Origin: Diplocarpon mali
Lineage: Eukaryota; Ascomycota; Leotiomycetes; Helotiales; Drepanopezizaceae
Length of the DNA: 64,000 nt
Assembly: GCA_024741835.1 (NCBI GenBank)
Contig: JAENRP010000032.1
Coordinates: 83,767-147,766 of the forward strand
Direction: 5' to 3'
The notes beneath the pieces are model-generated. The model worked only from the letters and a program-made list of their open reading frames with translations, searched no databases and was not told the DNA's origin. Below are positions 23,279 to 34,842 of this stretch, one piece after another. Each line of letters opens with the position of its first letter. The stretch's first letter is position 1. Both the position numbers and the translations under genes were made by a program.

Positions 23279-25582
23279 TACCCTGGTGTGTTGAACTGCA
23301 GTAATGCAATGTCCCTGCGGAAGCTTGTCACATTCAAAATCCGCAGAGGAGATTTTCTATTTCGGTTTTACTTCTTGAATAAGCGGGCGTCATACATGTA
23401 CAATGGGATTAGTAGATTGGCGTCTAGGCGTTTATGTCTATGGCGTAGTGCGAGGCAATACTGTGTTTCTAGGAAGGGGGGGTTAGACCATCAAAATAGC
23501 AGTAGGGAAGATTCTGAAGATCGGCATAATTCTCTAAGGGTAAACCTATTGAACTTGAGCTTCTATACAACATCCTGGTTTCAAATGAATGATGTTTTTC
23601 GGCACTATTTTTTCGTACTTGACAATCCTATTTTGCATTTGATTCTACTTCTATTTTAAAAGAAAGATTCTGAAATTATCTGGTAAGGATAAAGTTATTC
23701 CCTGTGTACTACCTTGCTCCCAGGTTGTACTGTACATCCCATTATTGCGACCTTAAATCGAGCTTGGACTAGTAATTATATTTATCTTGTTTTTTCCCCT
23801 GGGTTGTTGTCGCCTCAATTCGTAGAGAACTTCGTTAAATTAAAATTCTATGATGAAAAAGCCTGAGGCAGCCAGGAGGCATACTAGAAGTTTCACCGAA
23901 GGCAGCTTTCATGAGCTTTAGGATTGTAAGATAGATATGGCGAATATTGAAATTACCACAAAGATCTTGGAACATGGCCTCAAGCGCTTCATCAAGGCTA
24001 ACTGCCAATCATCCTGTCTCGAGACAAATGTGGCATAGTCCCGCATCATCCTTAAGGCGGTCCTTGTTAGTATCAGACTGGAATCTCTGCTATGATCTTT
24101 GGCGTTCTTATATACAACTTCCGAAGCAGATGAGTTTTTTGCGTCACTACTGCCCCTTGGCTTTCGGCCTTCGGCAAACAATCCAAACCCTAGTGGGACG
24201 GGACATGTTGGGTAAATAGCATAGGAGCTTTCAGGCCGTGTCTGTTTGATCTTGGAAAACCCTGTGTGAAAGACGTTTTGTGCTTTTTTGATTAAATAAG
24301 GCAGTTCTTGCATCTGCTTATACAATGTGACTCCTCCCCTTTCAGCTCTGAACGGGGCTTTCATCAGTGATTCTTTCTGTTGTTAGTGTTAAGGCGACTG
24401 GCTACCATAGTTTAATTATCACTCCATAGTCGTTGAGTTGCATCCCAAAAGGCAGCATTCCCGTAATAGCAGCAGGGAATCATGAACAAATTTGCATCTC
24501 TCTCCTCAGCGGCGTCAGCTGTAACAACTAGCGCATCCGAAACCTCAGGCTGCAGAGCTGGCTTCTGAACTGTGGTACAGCTCTAGATGTCTTCGCTCCA
24601 GAGGTTGATATCTATAGTACGTGGCATACGTAAGGTAATTGCTATAATCGGCTAGATAGGACCAGCCAGGGAAAAACCTCTATCTTAATCCTCGTTATTA
24701 TTATCAAGAGGAGGACTGACTAGCTCCGCGCAGCTGCTGCTCATGTTGCTCGCCACGCTGTGTAACTAATCACCCAAAGGGGGTTGACTATACCTGCTAC
24801 AATTTTGAACCATATTGTCGCATTGAAATAAAGATTAACATAATCAGTAGGGGGGCGAGAAGTCCCAATGGGTTTTCTCATACTCACAACGAGTCAGAAC
24901 TTGGTATATGTATTTTCTCTTAGATAATTTTTCTAGTGTGGTTTTCTGTTCAAATGAATACTAGGATGCAATGCGCACTGCTCATAGGTTCCAAGACACA
25001 TTTGCTTTTGAAATCTCATGATCATTGGTACAATTTAGGAAATTATATGTTTATCTCTTGCGGACGCAAAATAAACTATCTTTCAATAATTCAATGCCCT
25101 GATCATGCATTGGGGCTCTGTCAGGTCATGACCTTGTAAAGAACAAGCTTAGTATTGGAGTGTAATCGATGCCACGGGAAATGTAATTGGCTTTCAATGC
25201 AAGGGAACATCTGGGACGTTCAAAATGTGAGGTCAGATCTATGCCCAGGATAATCCAGTCAAACCAATAGAGGACCAAAAGACCTTTTTTCTTAGACTCT
25301 GGAGATGATGTTTTCTATGCACCGAAGGCTCTGCATTGAGGATCCATGAACTGGCAAACTGAGATGATTTTTGAGCAGCACACACACGAAACGTATTCCA
25401 TCCCATTTCGCGGGATAATGTGTAATGATAATCTTGTAGATTGACCAGCTGCCTTGGTAGTAAATGTCGCTGTAGCTACGCCTCACTGGTAATTTACTTA
25501 TGAAGTAAGCCGAGCGCCTCTTAATGCATCCCAGCCCCCCGATCCCAAACGCCAGCCCTTCACTAACCCTTTCAACTTGATT
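23279..25582. other. Gene-poor region left of the DUF1770 gene
   Basis: About 2.3 kb, AT-rich and without a recognisable gene. A 148-codon minus-strand frame (23918-24364) shows no domain or conserved motif and begins and ends in low-quality sequence. It could be a decayed gene or chance. The 3' UTRs of both flanking genes lie at the ends. Confidence 0.5.
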
Positions 25583-26297
25583 CTAATCGCTGGAGCTCTG
25601 GTTTTGATAATACTGCGTAGTCGGTATCAGCAAAAGCCCCAAACATCAGCGCCAGAATGACGTCTCCAACTCACGTCTCCTATATCCGAGGCCAGCTTTG
25701 CGTTTCCGCCGAAGTCCCTCATGCTTTTCGGCATCTTCCAGTTGTTCGTTTTGTACCACCAACGTCGGACCTTGGTACCTACGGAGCTACCACTAAGTTC
25801 TGCAGTGCGATTCCAATACCGCCATCCTGAGAGCGCGAGAGTCCAGAGCATGCCCTGGACAAGGGGGAGGACCAGCTATTGACGGCATTAGCTACAAAAC
25901 ACAATACATGGTGCACCAGATTCAAGATCAAAATGAATACCTGATCTCTCAGCGTGATGAAGGCCACACCCCAATTACTTTCCGCATTTCTTATACTAGT
26001 CAAATAACTCTGCTCAAACCTCAAATCAGGCAGAGGCCCAAAGCTATGCCGTCTAGGCACTGGTTCCAACACGCTGTATGGGACATCCTCTTCCTCTTCC
26101 TCTTCGACTTCAGAGCCATCGATCCCTTCTGAATCATAGGCGTATTTGTCGAGCGACTGGTCTGACCGTGAGAGGGAGACGGGCTGTCTTTGGGAGGCGG
26201 CCGTGGAGGGGTTGAGGTCGTGAGTCGGCGATGGATCACGCTTTATAGAGGCTGACTGGATGGTGGAGGCTATCTCTATGGGAAGTGAGGATGACAT
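25583..26297 (-). CDS. DUF1770-family fungal protein
   Basis: Three exons (26297-25941, 25854-25675, 25612-25583) encode 188 residues. The protein has an N-terminal MSSSLPIEIASTIQSASIKR motif, a Ser-rich linker with an acidic run (SEVEEEEEEDVPYSVLEPVPRR), LPDLRFEQSYL, then after splicing a hydrophobic helix (GMLWTLALSGWRYWNR) that could be a membrane anchor, and a basic C-terminal part (KVRRWWYKTNNWKMPK). This order matches the DUF1770 family, restricted to filamentous fungi and of unknown function. The last exon (10 codons) is inferred from a good GTGAGT donor and a TAG-free continuation. Without that splice the protein would end about 16 residues later in unrelated sequence. No function is proposed. 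Confidence 0.82.
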
Positions 26298-29200
26298 CGC
26301 GATGTGATGATGGGTTGGCGTTGCGAGGCCGTAGGTATTTTTGATGTGGAGAGCTTGGTGCGGCTGAGCTTGGGCGGGAGGAGCCGAGGCCCTTATCCCA
26401 ACGACAAGGTGTGTTGTTCTGTTCCGGTAACATGACCGTCACCAACAATTCAGGAGTAACTTGTTTCCTCCCAGCTTGTCCAAGTAATGACATCCCGCCT
26501 CTGGTTGAGATGAGCTCGTGCTTCTGTCTTGGAACAGCCTCGATGCATGTGTAATGGCTGTTCCACCGACCTATGTCATTGTCCAAGACAGGCGTGTCAA
26601 TTGAATTACTCTGGCTGATGTACTTGGACCAGTCTACCCAATCAGCCTAGTTTTTTTACAGTCATTGCCTCTTGTTGTACCGAACAGTCTTCTATCGCAC
26701 GAAATTGGAGCAAGTGCTCTTTTTTGTCCTTATGTTCGTGCAGGATTCACAATGCGGATATCGCCTCTACATGACCAAGTACAGAATTTATTGGTGATGG
26801 ATTCGATTCTGTGTGTATATTGAGCGGTTTTTTCCTCCTGAAACCATTTTCGTATGGGGCGCTGCACGGCATTCATTCAGGACATCTTCAGCTGCGATCT
26901 TGAGTATCACCATGGACTCCCTATCAAGCGCCAGGCCGAACGTTACCAGAGAAGTAGGTCTTATTGCTAAGCACTTACATGCTCCGCCATCTGGGGTCTT
27001 AATACGATCGAGTGATGGTGCTTGTCTCATTTCAGGGCATGCTCAACAATTCTTTCCTAGGCCCAATTTGCAAGATCCTTCGTCTCGAGGCATGGCTCGT
27101 TAAGAAACACCTGGCTCAATATGCCACTTTTAATGCCATCTTGAGTGTTAGTCACCTCGGCGTCGATGTCGGTGTGTCGTGTATTAACTCGAACGCACTT
27201 GACCCCATATTTCTGCATTGACAGCGCCGGCTGATCGCTCGCCTTTCATGTAAACGTAACGTGTTATAAAGGGCTCCCGTCACTCGTCTTTGCGCGCCGA
27301 ACGCCGGAAACCTTTCCATGAAACCGCCAGGTGGAAAGAACATGGTAGAAGCCGTCTCCAGACATGACTTGACAGTGCTCCCTGCTTCTGTCAGTGTCTG
27401 ACGTCCTGCTGGCATATTTGACACTCTCACCACGCCTTCAACCTCACAATTTTTCTGATCTGGCCCCGGCGCTGGTTTCGCCGCTCAATTCTGTGATTCC
27501 TGTTGTGAACGCTTGGCACTTAACCTTGAGACAAAATGCATGCACTACCTCAGTTTGTACAGCAGGATCAACGAAATAGAGCTGTTCTGGCTCTTCGGGA
27601 TCTTGCATGCCACCGTTACCTGGCCTGTTCACCATATCTTATGCGGACGATTTCATCCTCGCACCACTACAGAGATCCGAGGATTCCTTTTGTTAAGATA
27701 TTTGCGCTAGATATCCGGAGCAAGAGGCGGAAGAAGGTGTGCTCCTGGATTCAGAAACCCAGTTCAATTTGGCATTTCTTTGCGATTACTCAAATTATGT
27801 CAGTTCTTCTGCCACCAACTCGTGTATTTTTTGGTTGCATACTACTAATTTCCGAATGGCTGAATAAAGCTCATACGATCGCTCTTCCGAGATACTGGAT
27901 CGTGCAACGGGCATTGTGATCCACGACTGAGACCTAGCCTCTATATATCTCCAACACAGAGTACAGCAGAGGCAAGTACCATTGTAACATGATACAGTCA
28001 CGTCATAATCGCTGACCTAAATTTCCGAAGTTCTCCCACTCATGCTCAATAGCCAAAGCTCTTTCTATTTGCATTTTACAGTCGAATTTCACCACATTCT
28101 CCCCTCACAATCCGCAGTCTCTCCAACATCCCCTTCAGATAAACCCTGCCGACTCGCAGCATCTAGGGTCTCAAGTCAAGAAGGCCGCAACATATTACTG
28201 TGTACAACGCAAGGCTGTGTGCAGTCAAGATCGCATACACGAGACTGAGATGATGTTCCCTCATAGCGCTTGTTCGTCTGGTCCCTGAATCGCTGACGTC
28301 TATGCAAGAAGATATGATGGGTTTCATACATACACATTCCCACTCCTAACGTGAAAGCCGCAGGTGTGCGCGAACAGCAGGCGCGCAAGTGGAGGGGTAG
28401 CTCCGTACTCTGAAGTAGCAAAGTTGAGAAGGGAGCGCACCAAATGAGCTGTTATATTTTTGGCTTTCAGCTCAATCGGGTTGCGTGATCATGGTGAATC
28501 ATATTCTTCAAAATGGTCGGCCGGCTCGGAGAACAAGAGAGGCGAATGGGAAGCCGAACTCCATGTTGAACTTTCTCACTCATCCCAGCGGAGGGAGAGC
28601 GACTGAAAGAGCACAGAGGAGAGACGAAGTATGTTGTGTACTGGTGAAGGTTATACAACTCATGCATATGACTTTTGCACAACGCCACTCTGTGGTATGC
28701 GGCACCGGCCGAAACGTACGATGCCAGCTGCCGCATCGGGCCGTTGCTATTGAGTGCTTGTCGATGGGGCTTAAACACAATAAACCTTGTTATCGACCCG
28801 TTCACATCGGTTTGGATCAACCGAGATGCAGGGGAAGAGAGGCGCTGGAAGGAAAGGGCAAGAAAGAGAAGTAGGTGAAAAGGAGAAGAAGCAGAAGAAG
28901 AGGAGGAAGAGGAGGAAGAGAGGGAAAAACAAAAGGGCCCTTGGTTCGTCTGAGTCCCATCTGTGATAATCTCATTTCCTGATTCGAAAGCAGTGGGAGT
29001 CCTGGGACGCAGAGTATGTGGACCGGCGCACAAGGCCTCTGCGGACCGGTAAATGAAAGCCTCTCGTCACCGTTGGAGCATGTGCTGGGTTTGGATTCAG
29101 CTCCGGCTATAATATATCGTGCAACAGCCAGACAGTGGATCCCCGGATGTCATTTCCAGACCAATAATCTCATCTAGACTCTCTACACAGCCCAAGACTC

Positions 29201-30615
29201 TGCAGGGCTCTTACCGCGTGGGGAGAGCAGATCTCTTATCAAGCCCTAGACTTGCCAGGCGAGACGACCAAAGGATGTTCGAGGCTCGGTAGACTAGAAG
29301 GGAAGCGGAAGCTTGAAGTGGGCATCTCGCTTTGGTTTGCTCGCTGCCTTTGCTCCTCCCCGTGTCCGGCCCACAGACGTGGAAAGGTCCCGTTCGGAAT
29401 ACTCAAGAGCATGCGAGCGAGCAGAGGAATTTCAGACACTACCGACGGTTCCGAACGATGGGGATAAACAACCTCGTCCGTCCTGCGCCTGGCACTCGCT
29501 CCTGAACCCATGCTTGATCGGGCCTCTGATCGCAACGCCCACCTCCAGAAAGTCTCCCACAACCATGGATGCGCTCGCATGCGGCGAGGATTTTCAGGAA
29601 GAGCATACTTCGACATCACCATGGCGATATCTGGGCATCTTCATCCTGATGCGCCAGCCAGTGGCGTTGCTGCGTGCCTAGGTATCTCAAAGGTAGCATA
29701 CCGACTCGCAAATGTTCCGACCTCTCCAATGTGCTCAAGCTTCTGCTGGGGACGGTGACGAGCTCCGATCTCAGCAGGAAGTACAATACAGGCCCTGGCC
29801 AGGTCCTTTTGCCCTAAACTGCGTTGCATGGCTTGGTGGGACGAGACGAGAGGACCAAACTACTGCAGTCAGTCGATCAAAAAGCACAAGAAACTCTCCA
29901 CCCCCGCTGTACCTCCACGCTCGTCGCAATCACTGGGGCTCTGGTCTCGCTTGCTGCAGACACTCGCGGCCAGATAAATATGACAGAAGAGACGAGATGA
30001 GCTTCTCAACGCCTCGGTGCGGATATCTGCAACTCCTCGCCCATCACTTGGCTGCCCGCCCCCTTGTACCTTCGGAGGCAGGCTGGATTTGACTGGCAAC
30101 TGGCACATGTCATCAGTATGTCATACTAGTGCGGCGTTGCCATGCGTCTTGTCACTTCTCACTGTCAACATCTCCTCGGGTCATCCCGTCGCATCGGTCC
30201 GCTCAACTCTTCTAGCCTTCTCCCCCCCTCTCATACCCTCCGCACTCTTTCTCTCCTCTTTCCTGGTGCCATCTCCTGGTATCTTGCTTTCGTCTCCTTC
30301 CGTATCAAAAACATAAAGCGCGGGATCGCAAGAGCAAACTTTTCTGGTTTCACGGCGCATGCAAACTCGCGGCTCGGAAAGCACCGCTAGTGTTTGAATA
30401 CGCAGCTCTGCGAGAAAGAAGGGAGGCGTGGATGAGCCTCAGCAATCTCCACGGAGTGGCGGATTGCTGGCGACTCTTGTGAGGCTAAGAGGGCGATGGA
30501 TGGATTGTTTACAACTCACGACTTGATCATATAACGACCTGGCCGGTCTTTGGAGAAGAACGGAAGCGCATCTATTCATCATTTTGCATAGTTACCAGAT
30601 ATCTGATTCAACACC
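26298..30615. other. 4.3-kb gene-poor interval upstream of the purine permease
   Basis: No gene recognised on either strand. Several open frames of 90-190 codons occur (for example 28467-29033 minus). They lack conserved motifs, overlap each other in opposite frames and track local composition: a GAA/GAG-rich run near 28870-28930 gives a Ser run on the minus strand. The right-hand end should contain the permease promoter, including the CGG-N6-CCG site listed separately. A long non-coding transcript cannot be excluded. Confidence 0.5.
30375..30386. promoter_or_regulatory. CGG-N6-CCG palindrome (possible Ppr1/UaY-class site)
   Basis: Reads CGGAAAGCACCG, about 230 bases upstream of the permease start. 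Zn2Cys6 regulators of the Ppr1/UaY class bind CGG-N6-CCG. The Aspergillus UaY consensus is TCGG-N6-CCGA, and here the left half is complete (TCGG) while the right half ends CCGC. UaY induces purine-uptake genes in Aspergillus, so the context fits. Function is inference from one near-consensus site. Confidence 0.35.
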
Positions 30616-32601
30616 ATGGGCAGGGTCTGTTTGTAGAATGCTGTGGTTTCATGGCTGTAGCTAATATCTTCAGGTTGAGAGGACAAACATGGCCGTGGCC
30701 AGGAGCCCTGTGGGACGACACTTCAGACTAGAGTTCTCTGGACATCTGCATGAGAGAAAGGGATCCAGATTCGTCACAGAATTAAGGGCAGGCCTTGCTA
30801 CTTTCTTTGCCATGGCATACATCATCTCTGTCAATGCATCTATAGTTGCCGGTACGCGTCCTCTACCTAGGTTCATGCCATGCTAATCTGACCAGCCAGC
30901 GGAGGTACCTGTGTGTGTGAGCCAAACAATACAGTGCCCTCAGACAAACACTGCCTAAGTCTCAATAATCCTTCAACAGCTGCGTACAATACTTGCAAGC
31001 AAGAGATAAACCGAGACTTGGTGACAGCTACAGCAGCCATATCATGCCTGACTAGCTTCTGTATGGGGCTTTTCGCAAACATGCCTATTGCTCTGGCCCC
31101 GGGGATGGGATTGAACGCCTATTTCACCTACCAAGTTGTCGGCCCCAACGGTTCAGGGGTCATCTCTTATCAACTGGCTTTGACAGCCGTGTTTGTCGAA
31201 GGGCTCATCTTCGTCGTACTGTCTGTACTGGGACTCAGACAGTGGCTGGCCCGCATGATCCCACGAAGCCTTAAGATCGCGAGTGGAGCCGGGATAGGAC
31301 TCTACCTTGCGCTCATTGGCCTCACCTACGATGCTGGGATCGGAGCCATAACTGGTGGTGGTGGTACTAGTGAACCTATAGCCCTGGCTGGATGTACTCC
31401 CGTACAATTCAGACCTGTCACGGGGACGTGCGTCTCTGGCAAGATGCGCAATCCTACTCTATGGCTCGGCATCTTCTGTGGTGGGATTTTCACTGCATTT
31501 CTGATGATGTACCGAGTGAAGGGAGCTATCATCGCCGGCATACTCTTGGTATCTATCATCTCATGGCCACGCGGGACCCCCGTCACTCACTTCCCAGATA
31601 CCCCTATCGGCAATTCAGCTTTCGGCTTCTTCAAGAAGGTCGTTACTTTTTACCCAATAAAACATGTCCTTGTCGTGCAAGACTGGAGCATCATTCGAGA
31701 GAATGGCGGCCAGTTTGCCATCGCCCTCGTCACCTTTCTCTACGTCGACATCCTCGACTGTACCGGAACCCTCTACTCGATGGCACGCTTCTGCGGAGCA
31801 ATGGATGAAGACACTCAAGACTTCGAAGGCAGCGCAATCGCATACCTCGTCGATGCGATGGGCATCACCGTTGGCTCCCTCTTCGGCTCCCCCCCTGTAA
31901 CAGTCTTTATAGAATCAGGTGCTGGAATTTCAGAAGGCGGCACAACCGGCATCACTGCCTGCGTGACCGGTCTCTGCTTCTTCGTCTCGATATTCTTTGC
32001 TCCTATATTTGCTAGCATCCCCCCTTGGGCTACGGGATGTACGCTGATCCTTGTGGGTGCAATGATGGCACGCGCATGCACGGATATCAACTGGCGCTAT
32101 ATCGGCGACTCTATTCCCGCCTTCCTTACCATGGCACTTATGCCCTTCACCTACTCCATCGCCTACGGCCTCATCGTCGGCATTGCTACCTACACGATCC
32201 TCAATACCGGCGCCTGGCTCATCGCGCAAGCCTCTGGCGGACGCATCGTCCCCCACGACTACGAGCACAAGGACTACTGGACCTATAGAGTCCGCGGCGG
32301 CTTGTTACCTGGCTGGCTCAAGCGAGCAGCGAGAGGCAAGAAAGATTTCTGGCGTGAGTGGGATTTCGATGCGGAGGAGCTGACGAGAGATACTTATCTG
32401 ACGACCCGCAAGGCGCAGCGAGAGAGCGGCGGCAGCGTGATGACGACGCCGGGTATTGGCCCGCTGGACCAGCCGACTGCGATATCTACGGACGGGATCG
32501 TCACGGGCGATCGGAGCTGGGAGCGGCGAGGTACCTCGACATATCCCGTACAGATGGATGTTGGAAGCAAAGCGGACTCGGGGGCTCAGGCCAGGAGGTG
32601 A
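30616..32601 (+). CDS. azgA: AzgA-type purine permease (adenine/guanine/hypoxanthine)
   Basis: Plasma-membrane proton symporter for purine nucleobases. Exons 30616-30624, 30674-30851 and 30896-32601 give 630 residues. The 9-nt first exon supplies MGR, joined to VERTNMAVARSPVGRHFRL, the usual AzgA opening. Then come ERKGSRFVTELRAGLATFFAMAYIISVNA (first membrane helix and family signature), SGGTCVCEPNN, FANMPIALAPGMGLNAYFTYQ, a run of about a dozen hydrophobic segments, and DILDCTGTLYSMARFCG with GSPPVTVFIESGAGISEGG, the substrate-binding loop region of the NCS2/AzgA fold. A cytoplasmic tail of about 120 residues follows. Length is slightly above the family norm because of this tail. The gene stands alone between two gene-poor intervals. 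Confidence 0.95.
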
Positions 32602-34842
32602 ATGACTAGTGATTGGTTGAAATGATCTCGGGTGGCGAAGGGATAGATGCTAGAGCACATCAGACACAGGCTGGGAAGTGAGCGAGTTGGGTTGGGAGAC
32701 GGCAAAACGTCAGGATGGTATCTGTACGATTGAGACGTCACCAAGATGCTACGTAGTGAGACTGGTGCGTGGATACCTGGCACAGGCCCTCGATGCGCGT
32801 CTACCATCGTGCAAGGGCGGGTAATAATATGCCTCTCCGGACTCTACAGATCGTGTCAAGTCCCACCGATGCATGAGTAGCAAGAGGGCTCGTCTTCTTC
32901 GGAAGCATTGCATTCTGAGCTTGAGGGCCCGGCCAAGTCCCCCCTCGTCCGCCAAACCCAGCCCCAGCCCTCTCGTCCACACGATTTCTCAAAACATCAT
33001 CCGCTCCCTCGCCCCCGCCCCCCTCCACCCCGGACGTCTCCTGCCGTGAGCCTCTCGGCCATCGATGCCAGCCTCGCTCCAAGACCGCCGGGATCCTACC
33101 CACCCAGCGCCAGCCGGGAAACCGTACGCCCAGAGACGCGGCGCGTGCGGAGGCTCGTCCAGCGCACCAGTGCTCGCCCGCACCGGCGTCGAGTCGGGGC
33201 GGATCTGCCGCCTCCAGATGCTGGTGGCCGTGCCGAGTCTGGGGTGTGAGGTGGGCTGGTAGGCTCCGGGAGCTTCCCAAGTCACCAGGCGCACCCCTCG
33301 TAGCCGGGGCTGGACGACCCGGCTTCTCGAGAGGGGGCGGATGTTCGGGGTCGAGACCTCGAGAGCCGCCGTCACGACAGCTGGCTCCTCGGCATGGAGC
33401 TCCGTGCTGCCGCGTGGGCAGCGGAGGTGGATACCAAGTCTCGGGGAGGCTGCGGCGCGATCGACGGCGGCACCCTTTCATTCGGAGAAAATAAACTCGT
33501 CACTGTGCTCGCGAGGATGCAGGTAACACCCCCGGCGCTCCGACGTCCTCCCTCCCCTTCCAACGCCCTCGCACACCTCGACCAACCAGCTCCTCAGCCG
33601 CTCTCGTTTCGAGGAACTCGTTCGCGTCGGCGTGCCCGCAGGTGCCGAGCGCTGTCCAGCCCGCTGCATTCGCGTTGGATGTCCATCTGCATTTGGGGGT
33701 GCTGGGCTTTCATGCCTTGGCTAGATGAGAAGAGCGCGATGCGCAGGATGCCAGAGCTCGAGGGAGGGAGGCCGGACAGCGGGGGCGAGGAGCCATCGTC
33801 GTGTAGAAGCGCCGGGTGTTATTATAAGGTAGTCGTCCTCCGACGACCTGTGGATTGGCGTCAGCAGCTGAGCGGGCGGGAAGTGATACAGTGGCTTGTC
33901 GAGACGGGGCCAAGGACGACTAGAAACCCTAAAACCAAGCTGAATCATCAACATGCCAAGACACAGCTGATCACTGGAGCAGCTCTGCTGCCCCTGCTCG
34001 ACTAAGTATTGTTCGGTTCAGCATGCATCGTACCCTAGCGATGTGCGACTTTTGTCGAAATCTCTCTCGAGCCAGAAATGTAAACTTCGAAACGAAAGAA
34101 CCCCTCTCCATTGCAACGATCAAGCGTGTCCTTCTACAGCAGAGGCTCACCTGGGCCACCCCGTCTCGCCCCAGGGACTCAGCAGGGTACTTCCACATCA
34201 TGTCAGACCGTCGGAGGAACAAGAGCGATAGACAGCAAATGATGGGCACTAAGCGATCCCCTTCTCATTCAATTTGCCTATCCCCATCCCTCCCCCAGAT
34301 AAATTCAACATCAGTATCACTAGTGGTAAAGTACGTGGAAGCCAGAACACCCATCCAATCCGATCCCGCTGTGCCGTCCGAATCAAATGATCAACCGCAC
34401 GAGTCACCATCCCAATCCAGCTTGCAAATCACAAGAGCCAGAATTAAGCAACGCTACCGAAATGAAGACGCAAAGAAAGGAAGATCTATCCCATCCAACC
34501 TCCAACCCAAAAGAGATACGTAACAGTAGTCCAACCTCATCATCGTCATCTAAATATGCAGTACAAAGTGAGCAGTGACGCCAGACCCCCCCCCGGCCCT
34601 CTGACGTACCGGATCCAGCTTCTCCCCTTCGTCTTTCCAATCAAGTCGAGTCGATCGGCTCTGGCATGCAATTCGTCCTTCATCTTGCGCGTGTGTCCAA
34701 GCCATCGACTGCTGGATCGTGTCGCGCCTCTTTTGCCTGATCGTAACGTCGTGACTCGTCAATCTCTCCGCCACACGAGTGCTCCTCTGGATCTTCTCGG
34801 TCTCGACGAATGAGAGAGTCATGATGCATCATGCTCGTCCGG
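32602..34842. other. GC-rich non-coding interval between permease and forkhead 3' ends
   Basis: 2.2 kb between the stop codons of two convergent genes. GC-rich sequence keeps several frames open by chance on both strands (for example 32801-33481 minus, 33394-34005 plus). They overlap each other and contain only Arg/Gly/Pro/Ser-rich sequence without motifs, so none is called. Confidence 0.5.

Noticed and set aside
28467..29033. 188-codon minus-strand frame with a poly-Ser run
   Set aside because: The Ser run is a translated GAA/GAG-rich tract. No start context, introns or conserved motif support it.
32801..33481. 226-codon minus-strand frame
   Set aside because: Arg/Gly/Pro/Ala-rich throughout, as expected from GC-rich non-coding DNA. 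It is overlapped by frames on the other strand.
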